Below are positions 35,527 through 51,227 of a stretch of DNA of 64,000 bases, in pieces. The translations under genes and the position numbers were made by a program. Origin of the DNA: DATLLN01 sp963797175 (GTDB lineage: Bacteria; Actinomycetota; Thermoleophilia; Gaiellales; JAICJC01); NCBI GenBank assembly GCA_963797175.1, contig CAWCOL010000009.1:1302001-1366000 (forward strand), given 5' to 3'. Position 1 is the first letter of the stretch; every line of letters begins with the position of its first letter. Under the pieces are notes generated by a model. The model ran no database searches. It was given only the letters and a program-made list of their open reading frames with translations, and was not told the DNA's origin.

Positions 35527-36891
35527 ATGCCAACCGACCCAGCCGCCCGAGCCACGTGGGACGAGATCGCCGCCCGCCTCCGCGAGATGCTGAACGCGGG
35601 CATCTACTCGACCTGGTTCGGGCAGGTGGAGCCGCTCGAATGCAACGACGACCGCCTGGTCGTCGGCGTGCCGAACGCGTTCACCAAGCAGTGGATCGAG
35701 GGGCACTTCAGCAGCCTGCTGGACGCCGCGGCCTCCGAGCAGCAGCTGGTGGTCGAGTTGCGCGTCGCCGTCTCCGAGGTGGTGGCCGCGCGAGCGCAGG
35801 CCCGGACCGAGGACCAGGCGCCGGTCGAGGACGACCCCCAGGTCACCGACCGCTCGGCCTCCGCCGGCATCAACCCGCGCTACACGTTCGACGTGTTCGT
35901 GATCGGCGCGAGCAACCGTTTCGCCCACGCTGCCGCCCTCGCCGTGGCCGAGGCGCCGGCGCAGTCGTACAACCCGTTGTTCATCTATGGCAGCACCGGC
36001 CTGGGGAAAACTCACCTGCTCCAGGCGGTCGGCCACTACGTCCTCCAGCAGCACCCGTCGCTGAACGTGCGATATGTCACGACCGAGACGGTGCTGAACG
36101 AATTCGTCGATTCCATGCGGGATGGCCGCATGGTCTCCTTCAAGCAGCGCTACCGCACCTACGACGTTCTGCTGATCGACGACATCCAGTTCATCGAGGG
36201 CAAGGAGCGGCTGCAGGAGGAGTTTTTCCACACGTTCAACAGCCTGTACGAGGCCGGCAAGCAGATCGTCCTGTCCTCCGACCGGCCGCCGCGCGAACTG
36301 GCGACGCTGGAGGCGCGGCTGCGCTCGCGGTTCGAGTGGGGCCTGTTGACGGACGTGCAGCCACCCGACCTGGAGACGCGCATCGCGATCCTCCGCAAGC
36401 GGGTGATGACCGACCAGATCGACATCGGCGACGCCGCCGTGCTGACCTTCATCGCCGATCGCGTCTCGTCCAACATCCGCGAGCTCGAGGGCGCGCTGAC
36501 GCGGGTCGTGGCGTACGCGTCGCTGACCGGCCGGCCGATCTCCACGGAGGTCGCCGAGGAGGTGCTGCGCGACCTCTTCCCGCGCGGCATCGCCCGGCCG
36601 ATCACGATCGACCAGATCCAGGCCGCCGTGGCCGAGACCTTCCACCTGACCGTTGCCGACCTGCGCAGCGACAAACGCTCCCAGGCGATCGTCTACCCGC
36701 GCCAGCTGGCCATGTACCTTGCGCGTGAGCTGACCGACAGCTCCCTGCCCAAGATCGGCGCACGCTTCGGCGGCCGCGACCACACCACCGTGATCCACGC
36801 CGTCACCAAGATCACGCGCCTGCTCAAGGAGGACCGTGAGGCCTTCAACCTGGTGCAGGAGCTGACGACGCGCATCAAGCGCACCCCGTGA
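35527..36891 (+). CDS. dnaA: chromosomal replication initiator DnaA
   Basis: Binds DnaA boxes and opens the origin. The 454-residue protein has domain I (WDEIAARLREMLNAGIYSTWF), a short acidic domain II (about 95-120), the AAA+ domain with Walker A GSTGLGKTH near 156 and Walker B LLIDDIQF near 216, and the domain IV helix-turn-helix with GARFGGRDHTTVIHAV near 411-426. Intact. Confidence 0.98.
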   Translation: MPTDPAARATWDEIAARLREMLNAGIYSTWFGQVEPLECNDDRLVVGVPNAFTKQWIEGHFSSLLDAAASEQQLVVELRVAVSEVVAARAQARTEDQAPVEDDPQVTDRSASAGINPRYTFDVFVIGASNRFAHAAALAVAEAPAQSYNPLFIYGSTGLGKTHLLQAVGHYVLQQHPSLNVRYVTTETVLNEFVDSMRDGRMVSFKQRYRTYDVLLIDDIQFIEGKERLQEEFFHTFNSLYEAGKQIVLSSDRPPRELATLEARLRSRFEWGLLTDVQPPDLETRIAILRKRVMTDQIDIGDAAVLTFIADRVSSNIRELEGALTRVVAYASLTGRPISTEVAEEVLRDLFPRGIARPITIDQIQAAVAETFHLTVADLRSDKRSQAIVYPRQLAMYLARELTDSSLPKIGARFGGRDHTTVIHAVTKITRLLKEDREAFNLVQELTTRIKRTP

Positions 36892-37153
36892 ACAGCCTGT
36901 CGACAGGCTGGGGACGGCAGGGCGATTCATCCACGGATGTCGCCGCTCGGCGGGCCATCCGGGGCCGGCGCGATCGGGCCCTGGGGACACTCGCCCGATC
37001 CGTCCCCACACCATCCCCGGCCCCGTTGCGCTCTGGGAGCCATGTTGGCACGGTTCTCCCCAGTCTCCACACCCTCTACTCCTATAACCTCCTTTTAAAG
37101 AGAGAAGAACAGAGGTAGTTGCAGATGCCGTCGTCCCCCAGGAGCCCCACTCG
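36892..37153. other. dnaA-dnaN spacer with an 18-base palindrome and an AT-rich tract
   Basis: Immediately after the dnaA stop lies a perfect 18-base palindrome, CAGCCTGTCGACAGGCTG (36893-36910). Further on, 37075-37115 is strikingly poor in G+C for this genome and contains TATAAC (37083-37088), a likely -10 for dnaN, and TTTTAAAGAG. Only weak DnaA-box resemblance is seen (TTCATCCAC near 36927). AGGAG at about 37138 is the dnaN ribosome-binding site. The tract could be a second, downstream half of the origin. Confidence 0.5.
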
Positions 37154-38254
37154 ATGAAGATCGTCTGCTCGCAGGAAGAGCTGCTCGCGAAGCTGCAGAT
37201 CGCCGCCCGCGGCGTGTCGCAGCGTTCGACCGTCCAGATCCTGTCCGGGATCCTGATCGACGCGACCGAGGGTGGCGTCGAGCTGTCGGCGACCGACATG
37301 GAGCTGTCGGTGCGGATCCCGATGGAGGCGCGGGTCGAGGAGCCCGGGCGCACCGTCGTCCCCGGCCGGCTGCTGGCCGAGATCGTGCGCGCCCTGCCGG
37401 CCGAGGACGTCACGCTCGAGCAGGCGCCCGGCGGCGGCGCGCTGCGCCTCAGCTGCGGCTCCAGTGAGTACTCGCTCCACACCCAGAGCGCCGACGACTT
37501 CCCGCAGATCCCGCGGCCGGGCGGCGACACGTTCACGGTCGACCGCGAGGCCTTCGCCGAGACCGTGGCCCACGTCGGCCGCGCGGCGTCCAAGGACGAG
37601 TCGCGCCCCGTGCTGACCGGGATCCTGGTCGAGTTCGGCCAGGGCACCGTGACGATGGCCGCCACGGACAGCTACCGGCTCTCGGTCAAGACCGCCGACC
37701 TGCCAGGCTCCGCCGGCGAGGCCCAGGCGATCGTGCCGGCGCGGGCGCTGAGCGAGGTCACCCGCATCGGCCAGCAGGTCAACGGCGATGGGCTCGAGGT
37801 CGCGATCGGCGAGAACCAGGTGCTGATGGGCACCGGCGGCGCGTGGGTGTCCGCACGCCGCATCGACGGCCAGTTCCCCGACTACCGGCGGCTGCGGCCG
37901 GGCGAGTTCAACCACGAGGTCTCGATCGCCAAGGACGAGCTGCTCGACGTGATCCGCCGCACCGCCCTGATGGCCCAGCGCAACGCGCCGCTGCGGCTGA
38001 CGTTCGACGAGGGCGCGCTGACGCTGGCCGCCCAGTCGCAGGACATCGGCGAGGCGCGCGAGTCGATGCCGGTCGGTTTCCAGGGCGAGCAGCTCGAGAT
38101 CGGCTTCAACCCCGACTTCCTGCGGGACGGCGTGGACAGCGTCGAGGGCGACACCGTGCGGCTGCGCCTGATCAGCCCGCTGCGGCCTGGCCTGATCCAG
38201 GGCGACGGCGACGAGTTCTGGTACCTGATCATGCCGATCAGGCTGCCGTCCTAG
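37154..38254 (+). CDS. dnaN: DNA polymerase III beta clamp
   Basis: Sliding clamp of the replicase. The 366-residue product has three repeated clamp domains. Recognisable pieces are LSATDMELSVRIP near 45, MAATDSYRLSVKTADLP near 170 and the C-terminal WYLIMPIRL, part of the peptide-binding pocket. Intact, with a clear ribosome-binding site; followed by recF after six bases. In actinobacteria the clamp also steers NucS, encoded at 8.8 kb. Confidence 0.97.
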   Translation: MKIVCSQEELLAKLQIAARGVSQRSTVQILSGILIDATEGGVELSATDMELSVRIPMEARVEEPGRTVVPGRLLAEIVRALPAEDVTLEQAPGGGALRLSCGSSEYSLHTQSADDFPQIPRPGGDTFTVDREAFAETVAHVGRAASKDESRPVLTGILVEFGQGTVTMAATDSYRLSVKTADLPGSAGEAQAIVPARALSEVTRIGQQVNGDGLEVAIGENQVLMGTGGAWVSARRIDGQFPDYRRLRPGEFNHEVSIAKDELLDVIRRTALMAQRNAPLRLTFDEGALTLAAQSQDIGEARESMPVGFQGEQLEIGFNPDFLRDGVDSVEGDTVRLRLISPLRPGLIQGDGDEFWYLIMPIRLPS

Positions 38255-38260
38255 CGCGGC

Positions 38261-39343
38261 TTGCGCGCGGTCGCCGTCCGCGGCACCAACTTCCGCTGCT
38301 ACCGGCAGCTCGAGCTCGAGCTGGATCCGGGCCTGGTGGCGGTGGTCGGCCCCAACGGCGCCGGCAAGACGGCGCTGGTGGAGATGCTGCACTTCGCGGC
38401 CCTCGGGTACTCGCCGCGCACCAGTAACGAGGCGCGGATGGTGACCTTCGGCGAGGACTTCCTGCGCACCGAGCTGGATGCCGACATCGCGTCTGGCCCG
38501 ACAACGGTGACGATCGGTTACCGGCCCGGCGAGCCCAAGCACCTGGTCGTGGACGGCGCCGCCGAGCGGTCGGTGGAGCGGCTGCTGGCGCGCTTCCCGG
38601 TGCTCGTGTTCACGCCCGACCGGCTGCGCCTGGTGCAGGGCGCGCCGGCGCTGCGCCGCTCGTACATCGACCGGGTGCTGGCGCGGCTGTGGCCGGTGCT
38701 GGCGGCGTCGTCCGGCGAGTACGCGCGGCGGCTTGCGCAGCGCAACCACCTGCTCAAGCGGGTGCGGGCGCGCGGGGCGGAGCCGGCTGCGCTGGAGCCG
38801 TGGGACCGGCTGCTGGCGGAGGCCGGTGCGGCGCTGATGGCCGCCCGGAGTCGGCTGTGCTCGCGCCTGGCCGGGCCGCTCGCCCTGCGCCTGACGGAGC
38901 TGGGCGGGATCCCCGGCGATCCGCCGGTGCGCTACCTGCCCAGCGTCGAGGGCGACACCGCGGCCTTCGCCGCCGTGCTGGCCGCCCGGAGAGGCAAGGA
39001 CATCGACCGTGCCGCGACCGGGGCCGGGCCGCACCTGGACGACATCGGCCTGGTGGACGACGGCCGCGACCTGCGCCACTACGGGTCGCAGGGCGAGCAG
39101 CGGCGTGCGCTGCTGGCGCTGATCCTGGCCGAGGCCGACCTGCTCACGGAGGAGCGCCGCGAGCACCCGCTGCTGCTGCTGGACGACGTCACCAGCGAGC
39201 TCGACGGCGAGCGCCGGCGTCGGCTGCTGGCCGCGGTGCGGGCGTTCCCCCAGGCGGTCGTCACCACCGCCGACGAGGCCGACCTGGCCGATGCCCCGGA
39301 GCTCACACTGTTGCGCGTCGATGCGGGTACCGTGACGCGATGA
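38261..39343 (+). CDS. recF: DNA replication and repair protein RecF
   Basis: SMC-like ATPase acting in gap repair with RecO and RecR. The 360-residue product has FRCYRQLELELDPG, Walker A VVGPNGAGKTALVEML near 24-39, the signature GSQGEQRRALLALILAEADLL and Walker B LLLLDDVTSELD. A TTG start is used; it is six bases after the dnaN stop. Stop overlaps the next ATG (ATGA). Intact. Confidence 0.96.
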   Translation: MRAVAVRGTNFRCYRQLELELDPGLVAVVGPNGAGKTALVEMLHFAALGYSPRTSNEARMVTFGEDFLRTELDADIASGPTTVTIGYRPGEPKHLVVDGAAERSVERLLARFPVLVFTPDRLRLVQGAPALRRSYIDRVLARLWPVLAASSGEYARRLAQRNHLLKRVRARGAEPAALEPWDRLLAEAGAALMAARSRLCSRLAGPLALRLTELGGIPGDPPVRYLPSVEGDTAAFAAVLAARRGKDIDRAATGAGPHLDDIGLVDDGRDLRHYGSQGEQRRALLALILAEADLLTEERREHPLLLLDDVTSELDGERRRRLLAAVRAFPQAVVTTADEADLADAPELTLLRVDAGTVTR

Positions 39344-39790
39344 GCGACCTGCGGCCCATCGCGGACACGGTCGCGCGCGTGGGGCGCGTGCCCGGCGTCG
39401 ATCCCGCCGTCTCCCGTGCCCGGGCGGTCTGGGCCGAGGCCGTCGGCCCCCAGGTCGCGGCCAACTCCTCGCCCGTGCGCATGACCGGCGGTGCGCTGCT
39501 GGTGCACTGCTCGAGCAGCACCTGGGCGGGCGAGCTGGCGCTGCTTTCGGCCCAGGTCTCGTCCCGGCTGGCGGTGCTGCTGGGAGAGGCGGCGCCCGCC
39601 GAGCTGCGGTTCCAGGTGGGGCGGATCGATGATCCGGCCGAGCCCGTCGAGCCGGCGCCGCCCCCGCCGCCGCCCGCCACGGCGGCCCAGGTGGCCGAGG
39701 CGGAGCGGCTGTCCAGCTCGGTGCCCGACGAGGCGCTGCGGGCGCGGGTGCGCGAGGCGAGTCTTGCTCAGCTTGCGGCGCGGTTTGTGA
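39340..39790 (+). CDS. dciA: DUF721/DciA-like protein, frame interrupted at its end
   Basis: DciA-like proteins assist loading of the replicative helicase and sit between recF and gyrB in many actinobacteria. The readable frame (SDLRPIADTVARVGRVPGV..., KH-like fold) contains LLVHCSSSTWAGELALLS and a Pro-rich linker. As written it has no stop until 40065, 184 bases inside gyrB. A +1 step at CGG TTT GTG near 39783 would end it as REASLAQLAARL at 39790, before the gyrB promoter region. The span to 39790 is 150 codons plus one base. Confidence 0.7.
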
Positions 39791-39836
39791 CAGCTTCGGA
39801 ACGCCGCCACCCGCCTGTGACGGCGGCACCCTCTGG

Positions 39837-39881
39837 TAGACTGTACTTGTCGGTTTTCCCCCTAACTGTGCGGTTTTCTCC
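39837..39881 (+). promoter_or_regulatory. gyrB leader with direct repeats
   Basis: TAGACT (39837-39842) is a plausible -10 element. Two 11-base direct repeats follow, CGGTTTTCCCC (39851-39861) and CGGTTTTCTCC (39871-39881), 20 bases apart. The second abuts the TTG start and ends in CTCCTTG, complementary to a Shine-Dalgarno sequence rather than resembling one. No ordinary ribosome-binding site is present. Confidence 0.4.
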
Positions 39882-42293
<2,412 letters not shown>

Positions 42294-42305
42294 GCAGGTC
42301 TGACG

Positions 42306-44852
<2,547 letters not shown>

Positions 44853-44856
<4 letters not shown>

Positions 44857-45741
44857 ATCGGCAGGGCGGCCAGCTCGCCGGCGGCGCGGTCCGGGTCGAC
44901 CGTGTTGATCCAGATGCCCGCGCCCAGCTCGATCAGGGCGGGCACGGTGAGGCGCGGCAGCGCCTCCAGGTGCCAGTGCCACCGCCCGCCCGCCAGCGGC
45001 GCGTCGTGCAGGACGACGTTCCAGGGGAGGCCGTCGCCGAGCAGGCCGCGGAAGCGGTGGGCGACATCGAGCAGCGCCCGGCCCAGCGGCGGCCGGCTCG
45101 GCCACTTCGCCCTCATGTGCCCGCGGGACGATCCATGTCTCGTACGGTGAGCGCGACCAGGCCGGGCAGAACGTGACCAGGCCGTCCTGCTCGCGGACGG
45201 CCGCCGCCTCGTCCTCCAGCGCCGCGCACAGCGGGCACGCGCCGGCCATCGCCTCCGCCTCGACCGCGACCGCGGGCGGCACCTCGTCGAACGGTGCGAG
45301 CTGCGAGTGGGAGTGGGGCAGCGACGCGCCGGCGCCGGCACCCTCGTTCATCCCCGCCAGCAGGTACGCGCGGCCGGCGGCGGCGTGCCAGCGGCGGCGG
45401 CGCCCCCACATCGTGACGACCTCCTCGGCCAGCCGCGGCGAGGCGTCGGCGAAGGCGGTGAGGTGCGCGGGGCCGTGGATGACGACCTCGTGGCCGGGGA
45501 TCGCGGGGTACTTGTTGGGGACGACCCGCACCGTCCAGCCCGGCCCGTCCGGCTCGCGGCCCTCGGCGGCCTCGACCGCGATCTCGGGCGGGGTCTGGCC
45601 CTCGTGCCCCTCGCAGAAGGGACAGGTGGCCGACTCGTTGACCCGCGTCGTCCTGCCGGTGGCGCCCGGCCGGCCCGCACGCCCGGGGGCGACCAGCACC
45701 AGCGCGCCGTTCAGCGGATTTCGTCGCAGGTCGAGGGTCAT
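44853..45741 (-). CDS. galT: galactose-1-phosphate uridylyltransferase family protein, frame interrupted
   Basis: HIT-superfamily nucleotidyltransferase. From the ATG at 45741, TLDLRRNPLNGALVLVAPGR and two zinc-type pairs (CPFCEGHE, CPLCAALE) are seen, with the active-site motif SLPHSHSQL near 155 holding the nucleotidylated histidine. The frame continues to VPRAHEGEVAEP near 45090 and then in +1 as LGRALLDVAHRFRGLLG... to GGRWHWHLEALPRLTVP. The span is 296 codons plus one base. Some relatives transfer AMP instead of UMP, so the exact nucleotide is uncertain. Confidence 0.85.
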
Positions 45742-45804
45742 GCACCCCGGCCGGGGGACGGGCACCGGCAGGCGCCTGCGCTAGCGTCCCGTCCCGAGCC
45801 TCCG

Positions 45805-47498
45805 ATGCGACGTCGTGCCCTCCTCATGCTCGCGGCAATGCTAGCGGCCGTGCTCCTCGGCCTCGCCGCGGCCTCTCGCGTGGCGGCGGCGACCGATGCC
45901 TCCGGCGTGCGGATCATGACGCTGGTGCGCCCCGCGCCGCGGTTCCCCGCGACGTTCCACACGGCCCGCACCTTCCAGCTGGTCGGCGGCAGGTGGTCGG
46001 GCGCGGGACGGCTCCAGGTGCGGTCGAGCCGCGACGGGCACAGCTGGTCGCGGTGGGTGCCGTTCTCGACGGAGTCGCCGACGTGGACCGACGACGCCCG
46101 TGCCGTCCAGGTGCGCCGTGCGTCGGGCGGCACCGTCCGCGACCTGCGGATCTCGTTCATCACCAGTCCGCCGCAGCCGGTCACGCCGTCGGTGATGCCG
46201 GCGACGACGATCCGGCCGCCGATCATCACCCGTGCCGGCTGGGGCGCGAACGAGTCGTGGCGGCGCGGGCCGCCCAGCTACGCACCGGCGCTGAAGATGG
46301 TGTTCGTCCACCACACGGACACCACCAACCTCTACTCGTGCACCAGCTCGGCGCAGATCGTCCGCGGCATCTACGCCTACCACGTCAAGAACAACGGCTG
46401 GAACGACATCGGCTACAACTTCCTGATCGATCGCTGCGGCCACGTCTTCGAGGGCCGCTACGGCGGCGTGGACAAGCCGGTGATCGGTGCCCAGACGCTG
46501 GGGATGAACACCGGGAGCGCGGGCATCGCGCTGATCGGGACGTTCACGAGCTCGCGGCCGACGACGGCCGCGATGACGGCGCTCGAGCGGCTGATCGCGT
46601 GGCGCCTGGACGTCGCCCACGTCAACCCGCTGACCAGGGCGTACATGATCTCGTCGGGCAACGAGTACTTCCACCCCGGCCAGGGCGTGTGGCTGCGGGC
46701 CGTGTCCGGCCACCGCGACGGCTCGGCGACCACGTGCCCGGGCGCGGCGCTGTACGCGCTGGTCCCGGCCGTTGCCAAGGCGGCGTACGCGATCGGCCTG
46801 CCCAAGATCTTCGCCTCCCGCGTGTACGGCCACTTCGTCCGGGTCAACGCGGGGGCGGTGCAGCCGCTCTCGATTACCGCGACGTTCTCGCACCTGACGC
46901 GGTGGGCGGCCCGCGTGCTCGACCCACATGGCCGGACGGTGGCGATGCGGATCGGCACCGGCGCCTCCATGCGCTGGAACTGGTCGGGGACGGCGGCGCG
47001 TGCTCCCGGCCGGCCTGTACCACTGGGAGGTGTCCGCGCCGGGCGCCACGCCCGTGGTGCGGCCGCTGGGCGTGCTGCCCGTGTGGGCGTACGGCGCACC
47101 GCCGGTGTCGGTGTCCGGCTCGATCGCCTCCGGCGGCGTCTCCGACCTGCTGGCCGTGGACGGCAGCGCGCTGATCGCGACGCAGTTCACGACGGTGGAT
47201 CATCTGCCGGTGACCGAGGTGCAGTTCAACGCCGCCGCCCACGTCGGGGTGCACCTCACCGACCTGGCCGGGGAGCGGGAGCTGACGATGGAGCTGTGGA
47301 ACTTCCAGGTCGGTAGCTGGGTCACCGCGGGCGGCTGCACCACGGTCGCCGGGCGTCGCTGCGATGTGCTGATCGCGGCCGCCGGCGGCGTCTACGGGCG
47401 TTGGGATGCGGGCAGCGGGACGATCGAGATGCGCGCGCGGTTCACCGCGCGACGGGCCGCTTCGGGCCGATTTCGCGAACACGTCCGCCAACGGCTAA
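45805..47498 (+). CDS. exported N-acetylmuramoyl-L-alanine amidase (PGRP type), frame interrupted twice
   Basis: A signal peptide (MRRRALLMLAAMLAAVLLG) is followed by an N-terminal beta domain and a peptidoglycan-recognition amidase_2 domain. The zinc ligands are in VFVHHTDTT (His about 169), SGHRDGSATTCPG (His about 300, Cys about 312), with YNFLIDRCGHVFEGRYGG between. Near 47000 the frame steps +1 into VLPAGLYHWEVSAPG, a beta-sandwich C-terminal part, and near 47445 again into RADFANTSANG with a stop at 47498. The span is 564 codons plus two bases. Acts on peptidoglycan outside the membrane. Confidence 0.85.
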
Positions 47499-48215
47499 GC
47501 GTCTACCTCGACCCGCTCGACCTCGGCGGAGGTGTGGGCGACCCCGTCCACCAACAGGCGGCCCTCGGCGTCGGCGCCGCCGCACAGGCCGCTGCGGCCC
47601 CCGACCAGCGTCACCCGCCGCCCGCGCAGCTCGTCGCGGCGCAGGCCGGTGAAGCCCTCCCGCTCGAACCGGTCGTAGCGCCCCTTCGATCGACGCCAGC
47701 AGCGCGGCCAGCACGCCGGCGCGGTCGACCGGTGCGCCGCGCAGCAGCTGCAGCGAGGTGGCCGGCACGCGCGCGTCGGGAGGCAGGTCGCCGGCCTCGA
47801 GGTTCGCGTTGACGCCGATGCCGGCCGTCACCTGGCCGTCGCGCAGCTCCGGCAGGACGCCGGCCAGCTTGCGGCCCTCCACGGTGACGTCGTTCGGCCA
47901 GCGCACCAGCGCCCGCTCGTCCAGCGCCTCGCAGACGGCCTCCGCCAGCACCAGGGAGAGCGGCGCCAGCCGCTCGGGCGGCGTCGCCGGCCGCAGCGCC
48001 AGCGAGAACAGGATCCCCGTGCCCGGCGGCGAGCTCCAGGTGCGGCCGCGGCGGCCGCGTCCGGCGGTCTGGTGGTCGGTCACCGCGACGGCGCCCTCGG
48101 GCGGCCCGCGCACCAGCTCCTGGGTCGACGGGCAGTGCTCCTGGTACTCGTACGGGCGACCGAACCGTCCGCGCAGAAGCGGCACCACGCGGTCGGCCGT
48201 CAGCGCGTTCTTCAC
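47495..48215 (-). CDS. birA: biotin-[acetyl-CoA-carboxylase] ligase (no DNA-binding domain), frame interrupted
   Basis: Attaches biotin to the biotin carboxyl carrier protein of acyl-CoA carboxylases, fitting the accD-accA operon next door. The product (about 239 residues) starts directly in the ligase domain: TDHQTAGRGRRGRTWSSPPG is the biotinyl-AMP loop and WPNDVTVEGRKLAGVL the catalytic lysine strand. There is no N-terminal helix-turn-helix. At GAA GGG GCG CTA (about 47682) one G too many shifts the frame; +1 gives GRYDRFEREGFTGLR and the C-terminal SH3-like domain. The span is 240 codons plus one base. Confidence 0.88.
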
Positions 48216-48238
48216 CTCGTCACTACAATAGCCCGCGC

Positions 48239-48869
48239 ATGTTTCCGCAACCCAAACGTGCGGCGGCCCGTCTGACGCTCCGAGACCAGGTACGCGACGA
48301 GGCGCGCCACGTATCGATGTCGGACGTCGTGCTCGCCGTCCGCGCCAAGGACGGCGACCGGCGGGCGCTGGAGGTGCTCGTCGAGCGCCACGAGCCGAGC
48401 GTGCGGCGCCTCGCCGGATACCTGCTCTCGGATCCGCAGGACGCGGAGGACGCATCCCAGGAGTCGCTTGCCAAGCTCTGCACCCGCATCGGCCAGTTCC
48501 GCGGCGCCAGCCGCTTCACCACCTGGCTGCACAGCCTGGTGGCGAACACGTGCCGCGACGTCGGCGAGCGCCAGCGCCGCCGCCGCCACCAGTCCGCTGG
48601 ACGTCGTCGCCGAGCGGGTCGCGCCCGGCGGCGGGCCGCACGACCTGGCGCTGCAGCGGGAGCAGCGCCGCGCCCTGGCCCTGCGCATGGCCGACCTGTC
48701 CGAGGACCAGCGCCGCGTGATGGTGATGAAGGACGTGCTCTCGCTCTCCTACGAGGAGATCGCCGAAGCCCTCGGGATGCCGGTCGGCACGGTCAAGTGC
48801 CACGCCCATCGCGGCCGGGCGCGCATGCGCCGGGCGATGGATCCGGCGCTCGAGGCGGTCTCCGCGTGA
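48239..48869 (+). CDS. ECF-type RNA polymerase sigma factor, frame interrupted
   Basis: Region 2 reads ALEVLVERHEPSVRRLAGYLLSD and DAEDASQESLAKLCTRI. After GERQRRRR near 48585 the +1 frame continues TSPLDVVAERVAPGGG into region 4, LSLSYEEIAEALGMPVGTVKCHAHRGRARMRRA. The span is 210 codons plus one base. TACAAT at 48224-48229 is a -10 element about ten bases before the ATG, so the message is nearly leaderless. No anti-sigma gene follows; the stop overlaps fabZ, so this factor leads the fatty-acid operon. Confidence 0.85.
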
Positions 48870-49319
48870 CCGAGGCGTGGGCGCTGCCGCTCGACCGGGC
48901 GGCGATCGAGCAGATCATCCCCCACCGCGATCCCGTTCCTGCTGGTGGACGAGATCACCGAGCTCGAGCCGGGCGTGCACGCCACCGGCCGCTATCACGT
49001 CACCGCCCGAGGCCTGGTACCTGCGCGGGCACTTCCCGGGCCGGCCGATCATGCCCGGCGTGCTGCAGGTCGAGGCGCTGGCGCAGGTCGGTGCGGTCTG
49101 CGGCCTGGCGCACCCGGACTTCGCCGGGCGGCTGGCGCTGTTCGCCGGCATCGACGACGTCCGCTTCAAGCGGCTCGTCACGCCCGGCGACACGCTGGAG
49201 CTGCGCTGCCGGATCACGCGCCTGCGAAACCCCGTCGGCAAGGCGGACGCCGAGGCGCTGGTGGACGGCGAGCTCGCCTGCCGCGCCCAGCTGACCTTCG
49301 CGCTGACGGAGCTGGAGAC

Positions 49320-49323
<4 letters not shown>
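48866..49323 (+). CDS. fabZ: 3-hydroxyacyl-[ACP] dehydratase FabZ, frame interrupted twice
   Basis: Dehydrates 3-hydroxyacyl-ACP. Three frame segments join to normal FabZ text: AIEQIIPHRDP, then (+1 near 48940) FLLVDEITELEPGVHATGRYHVTA, then (+1 near 49010) EAWYLRGHFPGRPIMPGVLQVEALAQ. The active-site His (PHRDPF) and Glu (VEALAQ) are both present once joined. Both steps sit at CCC runs. The span is 152 codons plus two bases. The GTG start overlaps the sigma factor stop as GTGA. Confidence 0.9.
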
Positions 49324-50305
<982 letters not shown>

Positions 50306-50306
<1 letters not shown>

Positions 50307-51227
50307 TGGGCAAGGTGGCGTTCTGCTTCCCCGGACAGGGCAGCCAGCGGGTCGGCATGGGCGGCGAGCTGGCCGAGCGGTTCCCGGAGTCGGCCGAGGT
50401 CTACGAGCAGGCGGCGGAGGCGGTCGGGTTCGACCTGCGCCGCGTGTGCGTCGAGGGCCCGCTGGAGGAGCTGTCCCGCACCGAGGTGACGCAGCCGGCC
50501 CTGGTGGCGACGGAGATTGCGGCGCTGCGCGCGGTCGAGGCCCACACCGGCCTGCATGCCGACGTCGTCGTCGGCCACAGCGTCGGCGAGTACGCGGCGC
50601 TGGTCGCCGCGGGCGCGCTGGACGCGCCGTCGGCGATCGGGCTCGTCCGCGAGCGCGGCCTGGCCACGGCCGCGGTGGACGCCCCCGGCGCGATGGCGGC
50701 CGTGCTCGGCCTGGCCGACGAGGAGGTCGAGCGGCTGTGCGCGGCGGCCGACCGGGTGTGGCCGGCCAACTACAACTGTCCCGGGCAGGTGGTGATCTCC
50801 GGCTCGGAGGAGGGCGTTACCACCGTCGCCGACCGGGCCCGCGAGGACGGCGCGAAGGTGATCCGGCTGAAGGTGGCGGGCGCCTTCCACAGCCCGCTGA
50901 TGGCGCCGGCCGCGGCTCGGCTGGGGCCGGCGGTCGCAGCGGCGTCGTTCGCCGCGATGCGCACGCCGTTCATGTCCACCGTTACCAACGAACTGGAGAC
51001 GGAGGCTACCGATCCCGCGTCTGCTGGTCGAGCAGCTGACCGCGCCGGTGCGGTTCACCCAGGCGGTGCAGGCGTTGGTCGCCGACGGCGTCACCACGTT
51101 CGTCGAGGTCGGCCCGGGCCAGGTGCTGGCCGGACTGGTCAAGCGCATCGACGCCGGCGTCACCGCCGTCTCGGTGGGCGCGCCCGACGATCTCCCCAAA
51201 GCGGAAGCGAGCCTTGCCAATGCCTGA
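50306..51227 (+). CDS. fabD: malonyl-CoA:ACP transacylase, frame interrupted
   Basis: Loads malonyl onto acyl carrier protein. FCFPGQGSQRVGMGGEL opens the protein, the catalytic serine is in VVGHSVGEYAAL (about 92) and the histidine in AGAFHSPLM (about 195). Near 51013 (GAT CCC GCG) the frame steps +1 and continues RLLVEQLTAPVRFTQAVQAL to SLANA. The span is 307 codons plus one base. The stop overlaps the fabG ATG. Confidence 0.94.

Noticed and set aside
37082..39829. A 915-codon minus-strand open frame opposite dnaN and recF
   Set aside because: Antisense shadow with repetitive Arg/Gln/Ala composition and no recognisable domain.
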